In this document: positions 5,194-7,095 of the stretch, piece by piece
Numbering within the stretch: position 1 is the first letter of the stretch
Layout: each line of letters begins with the position of its first letter
Assembly: GCA_903911985.1 (NCBI GenBank)
Contig: CAIWFP010000398.1
Location: 1-7,095 of the forward strand
Length of the DNA: 7,095 nt
Source: an uncultured Sphingomonadales bacterium
Lineage (GTDB): Bacteria; Pseudomonadota; Alphaproteobacteria; Sphingomonadales; Sphingomonadaceae
Direction of reading: 5' to 3'
Notes under the pieces: generated by a model
Database searches by the model: none
Told to the model about the DNA's origin: nothing
Seen by the model: only the letters and a program-made list of their open reading frames with translations
Translations under genes and position numbers: made by a program

Positions 5194-5973
5194 TTAGCCG
5201 CGTTTTGCCCCCACCAGACAGAAGAACGCGCCCTGCGGGTCGGTGGCATGCAGGGTCCAGTCACCGGTGGGCACCTGATGCGGTCCGTTCAGCACCTGCC
5301 CGCCGCCGGCCTCGACCGCCGCCTTGGCCGCATCGATATCGGCCACGCGGAAGTAGTGGTTCCAGTGCGGAACCGGGCTTTGCGGGGGTTTGGGCGCGAT
5401 GGCGCCCAGCATCAATTCCTCGTGGGTGATGAACTGATATTTGCCCATCGGCCCCATATCCATCGCCTCGGGCAGGCCCCAGCCGAACAGGTCGGTGTAA
5501 AAGGCGATGGCGGACTGCTGGTTGCCTGCCCATAGCTCGTTCCACGCGCAGCGGCCGGGCAGGGTGGGCGAGAAAGCGGTGCTGGGGCCGGTGCCGTCGG
5601 GCGTCATCACGTAAAACGGCGCGCCGCAGCAATCGAGCACCATGGCAATGCGCCCGGCGCCGGGAATATCGGTGGCGGGCATGCAGACCTGACCACCCTT
5701 CGCGACGATGGCCACCAGCGTTGCATCCACATCATCCACGCCGATGTAGCCCAGCCATGCCGGGCGGGCACCCCCGGCCACCATCTCGTCGCTCAGCGGC
5801 ATCACGCCGCCCGTCATCCCGCCATCACCATTGGCGATGAAGCCATAGAACATCGGCGGCTCGGTGCCCGCCGTGATGTTCCAGCCGACCACGCTGTCGT
5901 AAAAGGCCTTGGCGCCAACCGGGTCGCCGGTCATCAGTTCGTACCAGATCCACGCTCCCTGCAATGTGCTCAT
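5194..5973 (-). CDS. VOC-family protein with two glyoxalase-fold domains
   Basis: The 259-residue protein is an internal duplication. Domain 1 (about 6-125) starts with WIWYELMTGDPVGAKAFYDS and domain 2 (about 140-255) with CAWNELWAGNQQSAIAFYTD; each has the AxAFY helix, a central LGYIGVDDVDAT or HYFRVADIDAAKAA strand-helix, and a terminal strand ending in APFYVMTPDG or QGAFFCLVG. This matches tandem VOC proteins such as the CFP30B-like group. VOC folds serve glyoxalases, ring-cleaving dioxygenases and resistance proteins; I see no residue set that fixes a reaction. Cys115-Cys116 replace the DPxG-type turn in domain 1. ATG 5973 is chosen over ATG 6000, because a GGGAG site lies 8 nt upstream of it. 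It lies 87 bp downstream of the GST gene and may share its transcript. Its 3' end converges on the J-domain gene, 21 bp away. Confidence 0.88.
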   Translation of the reverse strand: MSTLQGAWIWYELMTGDPVGAKAFYDSVVGWNITAGTEPPMFYGFIANGDGGMTGGVMPLSDEMVAGGARPAWLGYIGVDDVDATLVAIVAKGGQVCMPATDIPGAGRIAMVLDCCGAPFYVMTPDGTGPSTAFSPTLPGRCAWNELWAGNQQSAIAFYTDLFGWGLPEAMDMGPMGKYQFITHEELMLGAIAPKPPQSPVPHWNHYFRVADIDAAKAAVEAGGGQVLNGPHQVPTGDWTLHATDPQGAFFCLVGAKRG

Positions 5974-5981
5974 GGTGCAAT

Positions 5982-5986
5982 CTCCC
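5982..5986 (-). promoter_or_regulatory. Ribosome binding site deciding the VOC start
   Basis: GGGAG on the minus strand, inside GAGGGAGA, lies 8 nt before ATG 5973. It falls inside the coding sequence that an ATG 6000 start would give, so it favours the shorter protein. Confidence 0.7.
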
Positions 5987-6060
5987 TCGGGCAAAACCAT
6001 ACCTCAGTGTGTTCCATGGTTGTGTTTCATTTGTGGGGCGGGTGGAGCGACCGGCGCGGT

Positions 6061-6699
6061 TCAGTCCGGCAGCTTGAATGTCGCCTCCACCGCCGCCACC
6101 TTTTGCCATGCCGGGCGGGCGCGGACACGGTTGTACCACGCCACGGCGCGGGGATATTCCGCGGCCTTTGGCGCGACATTCACATATTCCATGCTGCGGA
6201 TAATCGAGGCGACCGAGATATCCGCCAGCGTGAAGCCATCGCCCACCAGCCAGCCATTCTGAGGCGCGACACTCTCCAGATAGGCCCATATGCGCGGCAG
6301 TTCGGCCTCGCCCTGCAGGGCAAGATTCTCGTCCACCGGCACTTTGAGTATCTTGAGCCCGACCAGCCGGTTGAACAGCACCTTCAGCCCCGAGCCCCCG
6401 GCGATGGTATCGGCATATTCATCGAACCACAGCGTTCGCCCGCGTGCCCCGGCCTCGGCTGGAATGAGGCCGGGTTGCGGATATTTTGCGTCGAGATAGA
6501 TGGCAATCGCGGTGGAATCGGCGAGCGTGTAATCGCCGTCCTTGATCGCGGGAATCTTGCCGAAGGGGCTGGCGAGGACAAAATCGGGATCGGGCGTGCG
6601 GCGGGGGGCCAGCTTCAGCTCATAGGCGATGCCCTTTTCCTCGGCCATCACGCAAACCTTGCGCACGAAGGGCGAAATCAGGGCACCGAATATCAGCAT
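6061..6699 (-). CDS. Glutathione S-transferase family protein
   Basis: The product has 212 residues, the usual GST length. The N-terminal thioredoxin-fold domain (about 1-75) has ISPFVRKVCVMAEEKGI with Ser9-Pro10 at the active-site turn, FGKIPAI with the cis-proline Pro50, and ADSTAIAIYL where Asp61-Ser62 would bind the gamma-glutamyl group of glutathione. The C-terminal helical domain includes GDGFTLADISVASI (153-166), the N-capping box typical of GSTs. GSTs conjugate or reduce electrophiles with glutathione in the cytoplasm; the substrate is unknown. ATG 6699 is chosen because an AGGAG site lies 6 nt upstream and homology begins at residue 1; the frame stays open upstream to 6867, but that part has no GST character and would overlap cobS. 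Its VOC neighbour downstream could share a detoxification role, which is inference. Confidence 0.92.
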   Translation of the reverse strand: MLIFGALISPFVRKVCVMAEEKGIAYELKLAPRRTPDPDFVLASPFGKIPAIKDGDYTLADSTAIAIYLDAKYPQPGLIPAEAGARGRTLWFDEYADTIAGGSGLKVLFNRLVGLKILKVPVDENLALQGEAELPRIWAYLESVAPQNGWLVGDGFTLADISVASIIRSMEYVNVAPKAAEYPRAVAWYNRVRARPAWQKVAAVEATFKLPD

Positions 6700-6705
6700 G
6701 CGAAT

Positions 6706-6710
6706 CTCCT
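6706..6710 (-). promoter_or_regulatory. Ribosome binding site deciding the GST start
   Basis: AGGAG on the minus strand, within AGAGGAGA, lies 6 nt before ATG 6699. This is near-ideal spacing and rejects the longer upstream reading. Confidence 0.8.
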
Positions 6711-6746
6711 CTGGCGTTGCCGCCCTGCCCATGGTTGCGCGCCCGA

Positions 6747-6788
6747 ACCCATGCGTGAAAACCCATGCGTGAAAACCGATGCGTGAAT
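6747..6788. repeat. Three tandem 14-bp repeats between the GST gene and cobS
   Basis: The unit ACCCATGCGTGAAA occurs at 6747-6760 and, identically, at 6761-6774; a third copy at 6775-6788 (ACCGATGCGTGAAT) differs at two positions. The shared core of all three is ATGCGTGAA. The array lies in the divergent intergenic region, upstream of the GST gene and upstream of the candidate cobS promoter. It may be an operator array or a product of replication slippage. Confidence 0.88.
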
Positions 6789-6798
6789 CAGGGCCCTG
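6789..6798. other. 10-bp perfect palindrome CAGGGCCCTG
   Basis: The palindrome directly follows the 14-bp repeat array with no gap, and lies 14 bp upstream of the -35-like TTGCAG of cobS. It could be a dimer binding site, but in GC-rich DNA such palindromes arise by chance. Confidence 0.35.
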
Positions 6799-6812
6799 TC
6801 GCGCAAAGCTTA

Positions 6813-6839
6813 TTGCAGCCTCGCGCGCTCGCGTATAGG
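6813..6839 (+). promoter_or_regulatory. Candidate cobS promoter, near-leaderless
   Basis: TTGCAG (6813-6818) and TATAGG (6834-6839) are 15 bp apart; the -10-like box is good, while the -35 is weak and the spacing short. Only 8 bp separate TATAGG from the cobS ATG, so the transcript would begin at about the start codon. No Shine-Dalgarno is present, and no cobalamin riboswitch motif was seen. Confidence 0.4.
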
Positions 6840-6847
6840 CGATCCAC

Positions 6848-7095
6848 ATGACCGAGATCCTCAACATTCAGCCCGACAGCCGTTCCACCACCATTCTGGC
6901 CGCGCCCGACCGCGAGGTGAGCGTGCGCGAACTCTTTGGTATCGACATCGACATGAAGGTGCCCGCCTTCTCCGTCGCCGACGAGCGTGTGCCCGACCGG
7001 GACGATTCCTATGTGTTTGACCCGGACACCACGCTGGCCATCCTCGCGGGGTTCGCCTTCAATCGCCGCGTCATGGTGCAGGGCTATCACGGCAC
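6848..7095 (+). CDS. cobS: Cobaltochelatase subunit CobS, N-terminal 82 residues (partial, runs off right edge)
   Basis: CobS is the AAA+ ATPase subunit that, with CobT and CobN, inserts cobalt into hydrogenobyrinate a,c-diamide in aerobic cobalamin synthesis. The visible part starts MTEILNIQPDSRSTTI and includes VRELFGIDIDMKVPAFS (26-42), DDSYVFDPDTTLAILAGF (52-69) and NRRVMVQGYHG (72-82), all characteristic of CobS. The window ends inside the Walker A loop, before the Gly-Lys-Ser/Thr, so no ATPase residues can be checked. ATG 6848 lacks a Shine-Dalgarno, consistent with the near-leaderless promoter proposed just upstream. The next gene is usually cobT, which cannot be seen here. Confidence 0.93.
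   Translation, partial: MTEILNIQPDSRSTTILAAPDREVSVRELFGIDIDMKVPAFSVADERVPDRDDSYVFDPDTTLAILAGFAFNRRVMVQGYHG

Noticed and set aside
6747..6788. CRISPR-like array
   Set aside because: The three units are 14 bp and directly abutting, with no spacers and no cas genes nearby.
6700..6847. Cobalamin riboswitch before cobS
   Set aside because: I could find no B12-box-like sequence or long structured leader, and the candidate promoter leaves almost no leader.
6700..6867. N-terminal extension of the GST frame to 6867
   Set aside because: It would overlap the cobS start, its sequence is repeat-derived and unlike GSTs, and a good ribosome binding site supports ATG 6699.

Overview
This is a GC-rich chromosomal window that most resembles an alphaproteobacterium of the order Sphingomonadales (Novosphingobium/Sphingobium-like). 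The evidence is the hisG-hisD pair with a short-form HisG, the BolA / J-domain protein / CobS gene set, the stomatin-like slipin, and intergenic repeats with an AACCGGTTCCCAC core of a type I recall from alphaproteobacterial genomes. The taxon is inferred from gene content and protein style, because no marker gene allows a firm placement.

Layout. (1) 1-1703, minus strand: hisG followed by the start of hisD, with TGATG stop/start overlap. They encode the first and last enzymes of histidine synthesis. HisD runs off the left edge. HisG carries an unusual in-frame insertion built from a 30-bp palindromic tandem repeat. (2) 1762-4327, minus strand: a tightly packed four-gene cluster, read from right to left: BolA-family protein, NUDIX hydrolase (TTG start overlapping the BolA stop), slipin/stomatin (SPFH) membrane protein, and an epoxide-hydrolase-like alpha/beta hydrolase. 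Junctions are 12 bp or less, so this is probably one transcript. hisG lies 58 bp downstream and has a good candidate promoter of its own. (3) 4328-4548: a 221-bp divergent intergenic region with a near-perfect 14-bp-stem hairpin and two copies of an AACCGGTTCCCAC repeat. (4) 4549-5172, plus strand: a protein with an N-terminal Cys/His cluster and a C-terminal J domain. (5) 5194-6699, minus strand: a GST-family protein and a two-domain VOC (glyoxalase-fold) protein, both with good Shine-Dalgarno sites. (6) 6700-6847: a divergent region with three tandem 14-bp repeats, a 10-bp palindrome and a candidate near-leaderless promoter. (7) 6848 to the end, plus strand: the first 82 codons of cobS (cobaltochelatase AAA+ subunit), cut just before its Walker A lysine.

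How the parts relate. BolA, the J-domain protein and CobS are, from memory, neighbours in many alphaproteobacteria. Here the GST/VOC pair sits between the J-domain gene and cobS on the opposite strand, which looks like an insertion into an otherwise conserved neighbourhood. No stretch above 300 bp lacks a gene. I saw no RNA gene, CRISPR array, insertion sequence, transposase, phage gene or clearly new defence or biosynthetic system. The most unusual features are the palindromic in-frame repeat inside HisG and the repeat-rich intergenic regions.
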